Positions 1-12,419 of a stretch of DNA of 64,000 bases are shown here, in pieces. Source of the stretch: Cytauxzoon felis (taxonomy: Eukaryota; Apicomplexa; Aconoidasida; Piroplasmida; Theileriidae); contig JAIQCW010000071.1 in the NCBI GenBank assembly GCA_020283715.1, forward strand, positions 1 to 64,000, read 5' to 3'. The notes beneath the pieces are model-generated. The model made no database searches. It saw only the letters and a list, made by a program, of their open reading frames with translations, and had not been told where the DNA came from. How positions within the stretch are numbered: the first letter of the stretch is position 1; each line of letters starts with the position of its first letter. Both the position numbers and the translations under genes were made by a program.

Positions 1-145
1 AGATTCCGTCACTTTAGTCCTATCTCGCCGAGATTAGGTTTATAACCTCAAGTGGAACCTGGAAGCGATCTATGGGAAGCGGAGGGGGAGGTAAATAGAG
101 AAGCTGACAGCAGGATGGACCTCGGGTGTATTGGACTTCAGTTGT
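1..145. repeat. Modular repeat, upstream intron of the TBC/TLDc gene (cut by the window edge)
   Basis: End of a reversed long module, then P, a hybrid core with a C2 head and C1 tail (GGAAGCGATCTATGGGAAGC), Tb and P. Confidence 0.85.
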
Positions 146-185
146 AATTTCTATTAGATATGATATAATATTGATGATATTATAG

Positions 186-3100
186 GAGCTTGAATTGACG
201 GTATGGAATATTGATATGGTAAAGTATGCATTATCTACTAATTATGAGAATTATGGTCCTATAAAAACGGCTATACAGAGGTATAAATATAGATATAGAT
301 ATATAAACATATTATTATTTTAGAGGTGTTCCAGATGTAATTAAGCATTATATATGGATGAAAGCTAATGATGCTGATAAATTTTATATTGATCATCCAT
401 TATTTTATAATAATTCTATATCTACTACATTTGGTGTATGTTTTATTATTTATTTATATAATTTATATATTATTTATATTCTAGTCTAATGTACCAGAAG
501 AATTAAGTGATTATTGTCCTACATTTTGTGGTGTGATGTAAATTATAAAATTATTTAATAATATTATAGATGGTTTATTAGGTTTACAAACTGATATACT
601 TGATATTACATTTGATTATGAACATATTGATGATAAATTTGGTAAGTTATGATGAAGAAAAAAAATTTCAAAATATCATTAGATGATTCAACAAATTTAA
701 GTTCTAGAGTAGCATCAGATTTAGGTTATAGTTATAATTTTTGGCATCATCCAATTGTAAATAATAGAATATATAATGAAAATAATACACCTATATCATT
801 ATATAATCGTATGAAATTATTATATGAAAAATTTATTAATCGTAAAAATAAAAAAAATTTAATGATAATTTAATAACAACAACTAATAATAATAATAAAT
901 CATTAAATGATTATTTAAATTTTATAAATATTGAAAATAAAAAACATAAAAAATTAATTAATATTGCTATTGTCAAAATGAGACAATTATCTATTGATAA
1001 AAAACCTATACAAAGAAATTCTGAAAAATCTAGACAATTATCTGATACATTTTTATCTAATACTATACAACCACCATTACATCATATTGAAATTATTAAT
1101 TATAATAATAATAATAAATCTATTAGTGATTATACAGGTAATTTTTTATATAATCATAATAATTCAATCTCAATTTCTAAACAACGTAAATTTAAATTAT
1201 GTAATCTATTCAAATGGATCGCTACTAAATGTAATCATACACAATCAAATAATAATCATATACAATCATTTAAACATAATAATACAATCAATAATAATTT
1301 CAATATTGTCACCAAATTCTCATCTATACCAGAAATCAATTCTAATCATAACTTACTCGAACATGATGATGAACTACCACAAATCATCATCACCAAACAA
1401 ACTTCAGATACACATAATAGCAATAAAGGTACCAGGTATGTTTTATCAATGTCTTTTCCACCTGAGGTCATACAACACTATCTTCGTTCCACTCGCCGTT
1501 ACACCCGAGGTTACATTCCTGCCGTCAGCTCCTCTATTTACTTCCCCTTCCAGCTCCCGTAGATCGCTTCCAGGTTCCACTTGAGGTTATAAACCTAATC
1601 TCGTCGAGATAAGTCTAAAGTGACGGAATCTATGTTTGTGAGGATATCTCAATGAATATAAACTCGAATTAAATGAGGATTGATAAACTCGATACAATCA
1701 TCAAAAACCTTTTAAATGAAGTATTGACATCAGAATTTCATCAAGTGGTCATTCCACAATCTTCATGAGTTTCCCCAGAAATGATGAAATTCCTTCAATT
1801 TTTAGAGGTAAAAATGAAGTAGTGAAATTAGCAGTACTAGACCTCAAGTGGAATACCCGCAGCTGATCTCAGGGAAGCGGAGGGGGAAGTAAATAGAGAG
1901 GCCTCCACGGCGAGTGGAAAATAGAGTAGGACTGTAACCTCAGATGGAGTATATTCATTTAATAAATATATATATAGTCGATCGTATAAATTATTGGATG
2001 TGACTGATTTTACTGTATTATTATCGGATGAGGGTAGGCATGAGGTTAAGCGTATATTATGGTGTTTGAATACATATTTTTCATCAAAGATTGAGTTTTT
2101 GCCTGTAAGTTTGAAATAATTAGAAATGATTATATATATATATAGTTGATACCATCATTATGTTGTATATTATTATTATACATGTCACCAGATACGGCTA
2201 TATGTGTATTATATAAATTGATGTTAAGAGCTAGTGAATCATCAGGATTAGATTGTGGTGAAAGTATTTTTATTTTGTTGTCGTAATGGTTTTGTAGTAT
2301 TTGTTAAATATGTATTAAGTGTGATGTTACGTCAATTACGTAAAGTAGTATTACATTTAAAATTATTAAATGTTGATTTAACTGCTTGGATTGCAAGAGC
2401 AATACAACATGGATTTTCTAAGATATTACCATTTGATTATATTATACGTATATATGGTGATTTTTTATTTGAAGGTGAAATAACATTATGTCGTTATTGT
2501 ATAGCATTAGTTAAATTTGCTAAATATAGATTATTAAAATGTAATACTAAAGAAGAAGCAGAAGAAATATTATATCATATTGGATTATATCCTGATTTAA
2601 ATATAGATCAAGTTACTAAATTAGCATATGGATTTAGGATTAAACATTTTGATGATAAATATAAATCATTTAATGCACCAAGTCCATATCTTGTACAAGT
2701 TAAAATGAAAACATTTTATCGTCCAAGATTATTTATGTCATCTTCTATTATTTGTAATGAAAATTGGGAAATGTTATGGTCATGGTTACATCCATCATAT
2801 AGAATATTTGTATGTCTTATCATTATTTATTCATACATACCATTTATTATCATTAGGATCCTGATAATATATACTCATCCGATAAACACGGAATCACACT
2901 CTTGGGACTTTTAAAATGTATCGAAAATAATAATAAATCACCAACACCCGCACTATTATTTATCAAAACAAATACATCCGATACATTCGGAATCTTCATA
3001 CCAAAACTATATAATCATAACAATAAAGGATCATATACACCCACAGATGGTTAGTCTAAATAATGATACATTAATACTCCACTCGAGGTCCAATCCACTT

Positions 3101-3752
3101 CATTCCCACTCGGCGTTACACCTTAGGTCGGTCCTGCAGACAGCTTCCTCTATTTATCTCCCCTTCCAGCTCCCGTAGATCGCTTCCAGGTATTACACTT
3201 GAGGTATTATATTCGTCATGATGTATTATTAGTGATATTATGGAGATACTCATGGGGCTATTATTAAATTATGGTGTTAATTAACCCTATATTCCCACAA
3301 TACCCCATAGAACTCATTTTGCCACGATCTCTGGGAATGGCTATACCGTTTACGGGAAGGTAATTGGAAGAGGCCACCACGGCGAGTGGAAAGATAAGGT
3401 TGTAACCTCAGGTGGAAATACGAGTGGAAAGGAGAGTTGTATGGACCTCGAGTGGAATGGTGTTATATCATTATATATATATATATATATTATAGTATTT
3501 GAGCAGCACAATTCATTTATATTTACAATGCGTAAGAAGATGAAGGTGTATAGATGGACTGGTAAAAGTTCTGTTGGTGTGACTTTGACAAAGAATCGTT
3601 TGATCGTAGGATCTAATAATCCAGCATTGATTTTGGATTCAACATTATCAAATGGTTATACTTCAAATTCAGCATCATACGACTCTCCATCATTAGTAGA
3701 AGGTAATGGACACTTCTCAATATCTATCATAGAGTTGTGGATTCTATTATAA
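186..3752 (+). CDS. TBC and TLDc domain protein (TBC1D24-like Rab-GAP homologue), 5' end outside the window
   Basis: Ten exons can be joined: 186-280, 324-435, 485-530, 570-641, 683-1435, 1978-2104, 2146-2257, 2298-2809, 2857-3049 and 3496-3752. The second exon starts the TBC fold (RGVPDVIKHYIWM). An Asn-rich low-complexity stretch of about 200 residues follows, then the rest of the TBC helices (KRILWCLNTYF; LPFDYIIRIYGDFLFEG). The C-terminus is a TLDc domain (SSDKHGITLLGLL; NRLIVGSNNPALILD; SISIIELW). TBC domains usually activate Rab GTPases and TLDc is linked to oxidative-stress protection and V-ATPase binding. The usual catalytic Arg and Gln fingers are not obvious, so it may be a pseudo-GAP like TBC1D24. 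Two introns (1436-1977 and 3050-3495, the second splitting the TLDc domain) carry modular repeats. The frame only holds if one base is added in the A-run near 851-857; with that base the total is exactly 760 codons. The first exon or exons lie upstream. Confidence 0.8.
1460..1955. repeat. Modular repeat with long module, TBC/TLDc intron
   Basis: Order: P', Tc', P', Tb', C2', P', LM (about 1585-1848), P, C1, Tc, P. It fills intron 1436-1977. Confidence 0.9.
3075..3450. repeat. Modular repeat, TBC/TLDc intron
   Basis: P', Ta', C2', P', then a divergent spacer with CCCCATA, a C3 variant with GTTTACGGG, Tc and two P units. It fills intron 3050-3495. Confidence 0.85.
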
Positions 3753-3805
3753 TATAAAAAATTATAATCTTAAATTCAAACCTTTATAATCTATTCCCTT
3801 ACACT

Positions 3806-4030
3806 ATTTCTACCTGAAGTTACTCCACAAGGTCGTCTTGTAGACAGCTCTCCACCTGAGGTCTTCCCACTAGGCGTGGTGGCCTCTCTATTTACCTCCC
3901 CTTCCAGCTCCCGTAGATCGCTTCCAGGAATTTTGCCACGATCTCTGGGAGTGGCTCTACTCTTTAGAGATAGATAATTGGAAGAAGCCGCCACGACGAG
4001 TGGAAGACGACGTTGATTGGGCTTCGAATG
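3806..4030. repeat. Modular repeat, intergenic
   Basis: Ta', P', Tc', C2', then C3 and a Tc-type tail. It occupies most of the 365-bp gap between the TBC/TLDc and transporter stops. Confidence 0.85.
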
Positions 4031-4117
4031 AGAGCTGACGACAGGACTAAGATGGGTGGATGAACCATCATTAGACAACTATTCTTAGTGACGTTTATTT
4101 GAGTATATAAATGTTAT

Positions 4118-5689
4118 TTAATTAGTACATTCAAAGGGTGTCATTAAATCGCTCCAAATTACACTTAGTACTTCATTGATCCACCATATAAGCTTCATGA
4201 AATCTTCATTGATATGATCAGTTGCCCATTGTCCGGTTGATATATAATCATCTTCAACATCATAAATTACTTGCTGATATTTATATCCAATATATAGAAA
4301 TAGTGCACTGCATAAAATTTCGATTAAATGTACCCACATTACAGCTATACTTGCTGGATGTACAGCTGATGCTCTTCTATCCATACATTCTAGTGGTTCA
4401 TCTTTTGGTACTTGTTTATCTAAACCATGATTGGTTAGAGTGCCGAAATATGCAGTTTCGAAAAGGACACTATAAGAACTGGAAATTATTATTCCTCTTA
4501 TAAAATGATTTACACATGAAAATGCCAAGATAAAATTTTGGGTAAATGATAGACTTATGGCTTCATAATCGACATAATGACGCTCTAACATTATCATTAT
4601 ACCAGTTGGTATCCTTACTACAAACAATGCGATCCATGAGTATTTCATACGTGCTATACGATTTAAATAGACATTACTACTAAATCCAGCTACTGTATTA
4701 TCTTCAGCTACATTGAGTACATAAATTAACAATCTACCTGCCAAATCTGATGCAGAAATTAATACAACTATTATTAAACTAATCAATGGATCCTCAATCT
4801 GTGGGAATGGATCAATCGTACATATTACTAAAAGTAAATGAAATATAGAGATGAAGATTTGAAACTAACTTGAACCGATGTTGAAGAAGCTTTCTAATGA
4901 TTGTGTAAGACAAATCATAAAAATTATATCCCAGCAACATCCTAAAGTTTTAATTGCATGCAGATAATATTTTAATGAATTTATTATATTCGTTTGTTCA
5001 GTTATTAGCTGATTATTAGTAGCACTCTTAGAATAGTTAATAAAGTATACAGAAATTATAATTACCGATGCTAAAATAAAAACTGATGGTATACCCATTC
5101 CTAAAAGTTGTATGATTTCCCCAGTTATGTCTACTCGTTTCATTTCATACATTAAGAAATAAGAATTTATACTAATAAATAAAGTACCGATAGCATTACC
5201 AGCAAATATAGAAATCACACGATTACTTACTGATCCATATAACATATGATCAGTAGAAGTACCTATAGATGTCATATTACATATTCCACATGATATACTT
5301 AATAATACAGTTAATATTATATATATAAACCCAGAACTTAAAGATGGTACAATTATAGTATTCAACATATGTATATAAAATCCAGCTCCAATTATCCAAA
5401 CAAATAGACAAATATAAAATGTATTCCTAGGTATCAATAAAAATGATATAAATGTACCAATTATATATGAACATATTATAATACATGTCAAATGAGCTAT
5501 GAAATAATCTATATCATACTCTGAAACTTCCATTATAGTAGCAGAAGATGATATCGTAGTCAACATCGTCTTCGTCATACAAGTGGTCAGTATACCAAGT
5601 ACAAAATATGCAAGATTAACATACTCAATACTAGCAAGAGACTTTGGAAAATTCCTATTCGGTAAAATTATCTCACCAGTACTCGACAT
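4118..5689 (-). CDS. Polytopic membrane transporter, probable equilibrative nucleoside transporter family
   Basis: Two exons (5689-4870, 4827-4118) joined by a 42-bp intron give 509 residues. About ten or eleven hydrophobic segments can be seen, a usual number for ENT carriers, with a long loop in the middle. The segment after the intron has an SASDLAGR motif resembling the D-x-x-G-R signature of ENT transmembrane helix 8, followed by an Arg near WIALFVVRIPTG. No signal peptide precedes the first helix. ENT carriers import host purines in these parasites, which cannot make purines de novo. The family call rests on these short motifs and topology. Another multi-pass family of piroplasms is possible. 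Confidence 0.55.
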
Positions 5690-5835
5690 TTTTGTAAATA
5701 ATAGTAATAAATATATACAAAATTATAAACTTTACTCAATACTAACTAGCTAACTAAACAAATCTAATAATACCATATCTCAATCAAGCCAAATATTCAA
5801 ATCAAAATTTACTATACATCTGATATTAACTATAG

Positions 5836-6066
5836 CGTAGGTCGTCCTGCAGACAGCTCTTTTATTTACCTCCCCTCGGATTCCCGTAGATCATCCTCGA
5901 CATTTGTCTACCCGGAGGAACAAAGGAAGTTAACCCGGAAGAACAGGCTTCTGGTCTAGCAAATGTAACCTCAAGTGGAACATGGAAGCGATCTATGGGA
6001 GCTGGAAAGGGAAGTAAATAGAGAAGCTCTCTGCAAGAGGAAGTCAAGGTTGTAACCTCAGGTGGA
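5836..6066. repeat. Modular repeat with N units, intergenic
   Basis: Ta', C4', two N units, P, C2, a Ta-like tail and P, between the transporter start and the alveolin stop. Confidence 0.85.
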
Positions 6067-6077
6067 AATGGCGGCGA

Positions 6078-7104
6078 TTATGCATCGAATGGTCCTTTGA
6101 TCGGTTCTTTTTGTTGCATTATTTGTAATGTTTGATGTACATCTTTGTAGTATTCGCCGGTCATTCCGGGATCATTTATTAGGGTATGATTCATTGGATG
6201 GTCGATGATTCTTTGTACATGTACGGGTACTAATACTTCACGGTATCTGATGGTGATGGAGAGCATATTTATATTTAAACTAACCTTGGCTCTACTCTTG
6301 GACAATTAATCTCTTGTACAACTTCCAATTCTACAGGTACTGGTACATTTCTATCAAATACCTTTTCTACGGGTACCCTACGATATTGAGCTACTGGTAC
6401 TTCTACAGGTTTCGGTACATTGCGATATTGTGGTGTAATTACATCTTTATAAACGTGCTAATATATATAACATCTTATATAAAATATTCATCTCACCTGT
6501 ATTTGTGGTACTTGGACTATTTTTTCAACTTCATATGGACGATCTACATAATGTGTAACATGAACGTCTTTATTTATAATTTCTGGCACTTCTTCTTCAA
6601 CTTCTACAATCTTCTCAGTAATAACCTGAAATATATTCAAGTGATCTTATTAATAGCACTTTAACACACCTCCTTATATTCAATTTGAGGTACTTCTACG
6701 ACTTTCTCTTTCGTCACCTTTTTGGGTATAGATACTATCCTCTCTTGTACAATAATCCTCGGTACCTCTATAACCTTTTCTTGATAAATATACTGAGGTA
6801 CTTCAACGACCTTATCAACCACCTGTACTACAGGTAGTTCAACAATTTTCTCCTGGATAATAGGCTTCGCCAATTTTTTAATCCTCTCTTTCAATATAGG
6901 CTTAGCCACATGAACAATCTTTTCCTCAATTATGGGCTCAGCCACCTCAATCACTTTCTCAACATACTGAATCTCCGGTACTTCAACAATCCGCTCCTTA
7001 ATTTCCGGTTTGGCGATCTCAATCACATTCTCGTGAATCCTAGGCTCAAGTATTATAGCGTCAGCCGGAGGAGTTTTCAATCCCGCAATAGGAGAGGATG
7101 ACAT
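6078..7104 (-). CDS. Alveolin / inner membrane complex (IMC1-like) protein
   Basis: Four exons (7104-6670, 6625-6497, 6457-6285, 6246-6078) give 301 residues. From about residue 25 to 230 the protein consists of tandem short repeats such as EKVIEVP, QEKIVELP and EKVVEVPQ, the EKIVEVP-type repeat that defines alveolins. Alveolins form the filament network under the inner membrane complex that shapes invasive stages. The C-terminal part (REVLVPVHVQRIIDHP) is a conserved-looking tail after the repeats. There is no signal peptide, as expected for a cytoskeletal protein. All three introns are 38-44 bp and free of repeats. The start is the only ATG giving the full N-terminus. Confidence 0.9.
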
Positions 7105-7823
7105 TTATAGATATTACATATAATTACAAACTGTTACGCTAACTGCGACTATATATACAAACTTCACGATACATGAACCAATTCTATATAAAGCACCAAA
7201 GTGCATCTCAAGTTAGACACAGGTGTTACACTAAAGAAGATCTTAACGGAATCTACGGAGCATCTAGGAGGAAAAAATTTAATGGTAGAAGGCCTCACGC
7301 ACGCAAAGACAAACGAATCATAGTCGAAACTAAAGCGATGGAAGATTAGTAATGTAACACCCAATCACCAAGCGAATTCGAGGTAACAGTATGATGGAAA
7401 TTTATACTTTGCAATTCTAACAGCTGACAAGCGTAGACTTTCCCAGGATCGTAAGCTAGGTCGGTTATACCGACGGTTCTAGAACGTTTTCAAGACACAG
7501 ACAAAAAGAAGTTAATTATATCACAACAAATAATTTTTATATAATTAAACGATTAATATATGTCAAATATAGATATGTGGACGTGAATATGAGCTTAATC
7601 CTCTTTCAATAATATGCTTGAGTATGTTGGGGTTGACTTGATATTGTTGTGGCCACTCTAGAGCATACTTACAACTGTAATGTTTGATTAACAACTGTCA
7701 AACTTACTATTTTATTTATCCAAAGAGGATTGTATCGACTTTCTTCTTTCATTTACTATGTATTTTGTGTTTTCATAGCATTCTCCATCTTCTAGTTTCA
7801 AGGTAGTATTTATACAAGACACA
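7105..7823. other. Intergenic region between divergent genes, no repeat or gene seen
   Basis: These 719 bases separate the start of the alveolin gene (leftward) from that of the E2 gene (rightward), so the region should hold both promoters. I see no modular repeat, RNA gene or convincing coding stretch. Short open frames here have no recognisable product. Confidence 0.5.
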
Positions 7824-9344
7824 ATGTTTTTTAATGTCTATCGTCGATTAATACCTCATTTTGGTTACATGTCATTGGCGAGGTCATTTCATAGATCCTC
7901 AAGATGGCATGGTTTGACCACTTTTTACTTGTCTGATATCGGTGAAGGTATTTCCGAGGTAGAACTCGTTAAATGGGAGAAACAAGTGGGTGATTATGTA
8001 GAGGAGATGGAAAATGTGTGTACTGTACAAAGTGATAAAGCAGCCGTTGAAATTACCAGTAGATTTACTGGTGTTGTTAAAAAGTTACATTGCGATGTCG
8101 GTGATATTGTTCCCATAGGCAATGCATTGATGGATATTGAGGTTGAGGATGATCCCATCGATGAATCACCCAAAAAAACATTTGATCCTTCAATAAAATC
8201 ATCGAAAAAGACGACTGTAAGTTATTCAATATATTAAATTTAACATTTATATCACAGGATGCGCCAGAAGTACCACCAGGCGTTAGAAAAAGAGCAAAGG
8301 AATTAAATGTCGATCTTAGTAAAGTTACACCTACTGGACCAAATGGCAGAATAACACTAACTGATGTCGAAAACTTTGCCAGTGAGGTATGTCTACCTAT
8401 AACAAACGCAGTGGATGCTCCACCTGAGGTTACACCTTAACACTACTTCCATCACTGCCACGATCTCCGGGAGTGGCTCTACCCATTTGGGATAGGTAAT
8501 TGGAAGAGGCTCTACGCCGAGTGGGATCAATGGTTGTAACATCAGGTGGAGAGCCTTCGGTATGAATGGTTAATGTGACCTAAATTTATTATGAGTGACT
8601 TTTTATATCAATTATATTTAGGAATCATCTGTTGTTACTGGTGGTTTATCGCCTGATAAGGTTCGATTTACAGCTATAGGTTCAGCTATGGTAAAGTCTA
8701 TGGTAGCATCTGTATCAGTTCCCCATGTTACTGTTGGTGAGGATTTGGATCTTACGAATGTGGTTGCTTTATATCGTAAACGTAAGGCTCAAGATCCTAC
8801 AGTTAAATTGACGATTACATCTTATATATTGAAGGCTTTATCATTGGCTTTGAAAAGTTACCCTATATTGAATAGTAAATTTGATGGTGATGGATATTTA
8901 CAATTTGTTGAACATAATATTAGTATTGCTATAAATACTCCTCATGGTTTATTGGTGCCAAATATAAAAAATGTTCAAAATTTAAGTATTAGGCAGATAC
9001 AGAGTGAATTGAATAGGCTACAAAAAGACGCATTTGATAGAAAATTAGCTGTAGCTGATATTACTGGTGGTACATGTACCTTGAGTAATCTTGGCGCTAT
9101 CGGAGGTACTTATGTAGCTGCAAGACTATTTGATGGTCAAGCTTGTATCATTGCATTAGGTGCATCTAGATTACGTCCTCAATATGTAAATGATGGTGAT
9201 GATCTAAAACTCGTTCCTAGAAGTATTGCACCAGTTGGTGTTACCGCCGATCATAGACATATTGATGGCGCTACTATGGCACAATTCGCTAATGAATTCA
9301 AAAGATTACTAGAGAATCCTGAAGAATTAGATGCGCACTTTTAA
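7824..9344 (+). CDS. Dihydrolipoamide acyltransferase, E2 of the branched-chain 2-oxoacid dehydrogenase complex
   Basis: Exons 7824-8216, 8258-8386 and 8622-9344 give 414 residues. A short basic leader (about residues 1-30) looks mitochondrial. A lipoyl domain follows with the lipoylated lysine in QSDKAAVEI, then a peripheral subunit-binding domain (PPGVRKRAKELNVDL; GPNGRITLTDVENF), then the acyltransferase core ending with the catalytic DHRHIDGA. The enzyme passes acyl groups from E1 to CoA in the mitochondrion. In other apicomplexans, which lack a mitochondrial pyruvate dehydrogenase, this complex makes acetyl-CoA from pyruvate. Intron 2 (8387-8622, ends approximate) is swollen by a compact modular repeat at 8430-8556. 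Confidence 0.95.
8430..8556. repeat. Compact modular repeat, E2 intron
   Basis: The simplest complete element: P' (CCACCTGAGGTTACA), C3, a Tc-type tail, then the inverse end TTGTAACATCAGGTGG. The matching inverted ends suggest one mobile unit. Confidence 0.88.
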
Positions 9345-9382
9345 ATAACTAATTTTATATTTCATACTATATTTTCATTTTC

Positions 9383-9506
9383 ACCGCTCCACCTGAGGTC
9401 CAATCCACCTATTTTCGTCTTGCAGACAGCTTCTCTATTTAGTTCCCCCTTCGCTTCCCTGAGATCAGCTACGGGTACCACTTGAGGTCCAGTACTACTT
9501 ACATCT
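9383..9506. repeat. Modular repeat, intergenic
   Basis: P', Ta', C1', P', just downstream of the E2 stop. Confidence 0.88.
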
Positions 9507-9529
9507 TCACCACACAACACCACAATTGT

Positions 9530-9672
9530 GTGGCATACCCCATTTTCCCATATTCATTATTTTCATTCCGTACACTTCCAGTAATTTATAGTCCATATTA
9601 ATACAATTGAAGGATGAAGTATAGTTGTATGAAGGTATATAAGTATTAATATAGAGTATTATTATAATATAT
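9530..9672. repeat. Second repeat family, copy 1
   Basis: About 140 bp (GTGGCATACCCCA ... CAGTAATTTATA ... ATACAATTGAAGG) that recurs as a reverse complement at about 62938-63085. It shares no modules with the main family. Confidence 0.75.
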
Positions 9673-9842
9673 ATACTATATAACTACTAACATGATATGA
9701 AGTATACTACCTATATAGTATAGTAGTAGATTTATATAAATAATTACATTTCATAAAATTATTATAATATTGTACAAAGGTTGTAAATGATTGAATAAAG
9801 GTAATTATAGTATTTAATTCAATTAATTTGTATATTATTAGA

Positions 9843-9975
9843 GGATTGGACCTCAAGTGGAAATGGAATACCTGGAAGCGATCTATGTGAGCTGGAAGGG
9901 GAGTTAAATAGAAGAGGCACCACGCCGAGTGGAAGAGGTGAAGATAGTGATTGGACCTCGAGTGGAGGCCTAATG
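9843..9975. repeat. Modular repeat, intergenic
   Basis: P, C2, Tc, P, just past the end of the gamma-tubulin complex gene. Confidence 0.88.
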
Positions 9976-10021
9976 GTCGTCGGTTGTACTTCATGTATAG
10001 ATTGTATAAAATTTACTTTAA

Positions 10022-11876
10022 TTATATTATGTGAATACCTACTTTATATTGAAAATCGAGTATATTAACGAGCCATGTGAATTTATCATTGTTTCCGAGT
10101 GATTTATTAAATTTTGAGATGAGTTGATTGAATTTATTGTAAATGGTATGGATTGCATTGACATATCCTTGTGCATTAAAGAGATCATTGGCATCTCTTG
10201 ATTTTTTGAAGAATTCATCTAATTCGATTAATTCTCTTTTATATAGACCCCAGCATTCATCATCATATTTGGGTATAAATTTTTTGACAAGTATTGAGAA
10301 TTGATGGCATACATCTAAAATAAGATTTAATTGTTCATCAAATATTAGAGAATTTTGATTGATATTATTAATGAATTCATCATTTGTATTTATTAAATCT
10401 AATAGAGATTTATTATTTAGAATATGTTTAATATTATTAAAATATTTAATTAGATTAATTTGTAGATCATTATAGATAAAATTAGCAATTTGATTACAGA
10501 AGATATTCATGCGATTATTAATAGCTATTGATAGATTATATTTAATTTGTGAATTAGAATTGAGTGGTATACGTTTCATTTTCATAAAATAGAGCCAGAT
10601 TTCATTAAGTTGATTAATTATAAATTTTAATGTATAGATTAAATTGAAAATTTTATTGAAGTTGAAGATAACATCACCAAATATAATTATAATAAGTTCA
10701 TTTGGTAATATATTTGATGTTATTAATTGTGATGATAATTTATTCATGAATGAGGGGTTGATGTTGTAAAATTTTTTATTCCATAAATTATAATTTGATG
10801 TTAATGGAGGATGATTAGAATTATTTAATGGAGGAGGATAATATGAATCAGATAAAACATCATCATCACCATCACCATCCTCATTATTAAAATATAAATT
10901 AAAATTTAATAAATCATCTAGATAATCTATAAAATTAACATCAATTAAATAATTAAATATAATATTTGATTTTTTATTATATATATATAATATATAATTT
11001 ATAATATCATCATAATGTATTAATTTATTATTATTATCATCTATTAATTCCAATTGTATATTAAACATTCCTGTAATTTTTATTATATGAACTATATCTT
11101 TAAATATATTGGGTACTTTTAAATTATCTATAATAATTTTACCATTTTTATTTATTATAAAAAAATCTATTATATTATTTATTATATTACCATAATATAT
11201 CCATTGTTTAATTAAATAATAATAAAAATTTAATATATTATTATATAATTTATTAAAAAAATTCATAATTTACTTTATTTCTATCTATATCTTTACATAA
11301 TTTATCTAATTTATTTATATATTCTATATCATTATTACATTCAAATAATATATTTAATATATGAAATGTACATATTGCTGGTTCTAAATATATAGCTAAT
11401 TTTTCTAAACCTAACCATTTATCTTTATTTTTTATCTCAAATTGACATAATTTTTTTTGTAATTCATATATTAATTCTATTAATATTTCTGATGATGATA
11501 ATTTTATAAAATTTATATCTGATTTCTCTATATATAATTGTACTTTACATTTATATACAGCTAATTGTAATATATCTAATGCTATTATACATAATCTATC
11601 ACCTATATATTTATAATTATCTAAGTAATACAATTTTATTAAAAACTAACCCTTACTCAAATAAGAATCAACAATATTTTCATTAACTTTAAATAATATA
11701 CCATCCGTATCACTTAATATATTCAATATATCATCTATAATTATACTTTCCTTCACTCTATCATTATAACTATCCCAATTCAATAATATACCATCCCTTA
11801 ATATCACATCATCTATAGACGGAACTTTTATAGATGATAACAATGGATTATATACATTATTGGACATTAATATCAT
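10022..11876 (-). CDS. Gamma-tubulin complex component (GCP/Spc97-Spc98 family)
   Basis: Exon 1 is 11876-11651, then a very short 30-bp intron (11650-11621), then coding to 10022. The frame changes at a run of seven T (plus-strand A7 at 11255-11261). With one T fewer the reading is continuous and gives 607 residues. The GRIP1-like segment (YLIKQWIYYGNIINNII) and the GRIP2 region (NEIWLYFMKMKRIPL; NNRMNIFCNQIANFI; DVCHQFSILVKKF) match GCP proteins, and the last residues (LVNILDFQYKVG) match the family's end. These proteins nucleate microtubules at spindle poles in a complex with gamma-tubulin. At 607 residues it is shorter than most GCPs. Which paralogue it is cannot be told. Confidence 0.8.
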
Positions 11877-12087
11877 TTATACATAAAATATATCACACAT
11901 AATCATTATTATATCAAATTAACAATACACATCATTATGTGTGGTTAGTTAAACAAATCAATCAATACTAAATTACAAGCCATAGCGAATTTATATACAA
12001 ATCTATAAAATTTTACCTCTATACCTTTATCAAATAAAATAATACCTTATTATGTTTATTACCTACCATTATATTCATAAAAATCAT

Positions 12088-12362
12088 ATACCTGAAGTTA
12101 CAACTTTATCTTCGTCTTGCAGACAGCTTTCCACTCGAGGTTACAACCTTGTCTTCGTCCTGCAGACAGCTCTTCTATTTATCTATCTCTAAAGAGTAGA
12201 GCCACTCCCAGAGATCGTGGCGGTAGAGAAGATAGTGATTGGACCTCAAGTGGAACCCGCAGCTGATCTCAGGGAAGCGGAGGGGGAGGTAATTGGAAGA
12301 GCTGACGGCAGGACGACCTCAAGTGGAAGAGGTGAAGGTAGTGATTGGACCTCAAGTGGAAG
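12088..12362. repeat. Modular repeat, intergenic
   Basis: P', Ta', P', Ta', C3', P, C1, Tb, P and a second P, between the gamma-tubulin complex gene start and the ankyrin-DHHC stop. Confidence 0.88.
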
Positions 12363-12419
12363 CCATCGATATATAATTGTTGATTGTTTCATTCTTTGAA
12401 GTATGTGTAATCTTTAGTT

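Noticed and set aside
994..1584. Overlapping Leu/Ile-rich frame beside the TBC/TLDc exon
   Set aside because: It is the +1 shadow of an AT-rich coding exon. Exon phases support the other frame.
1436..1977. Repeats as introners that make up whole introns
   Set aside because: Splice sites lie 10-60 bp outside the modules, in unrelated gene-specific sequence. Insertion into existing introns fits better; intron creation cannot be excluded without relatives.
3791..4078. Open frame of 95 codons on the minus strand
   Set aside because: It is the antisense reading of a modular repeat (ATPRDRGK, SDLRELEGEVN) and has no gene context. The same false frames occur at nearly every intergenic and intronic element (for example 12217-12399, 18746-18961, 34331-34585, 54804-54989).
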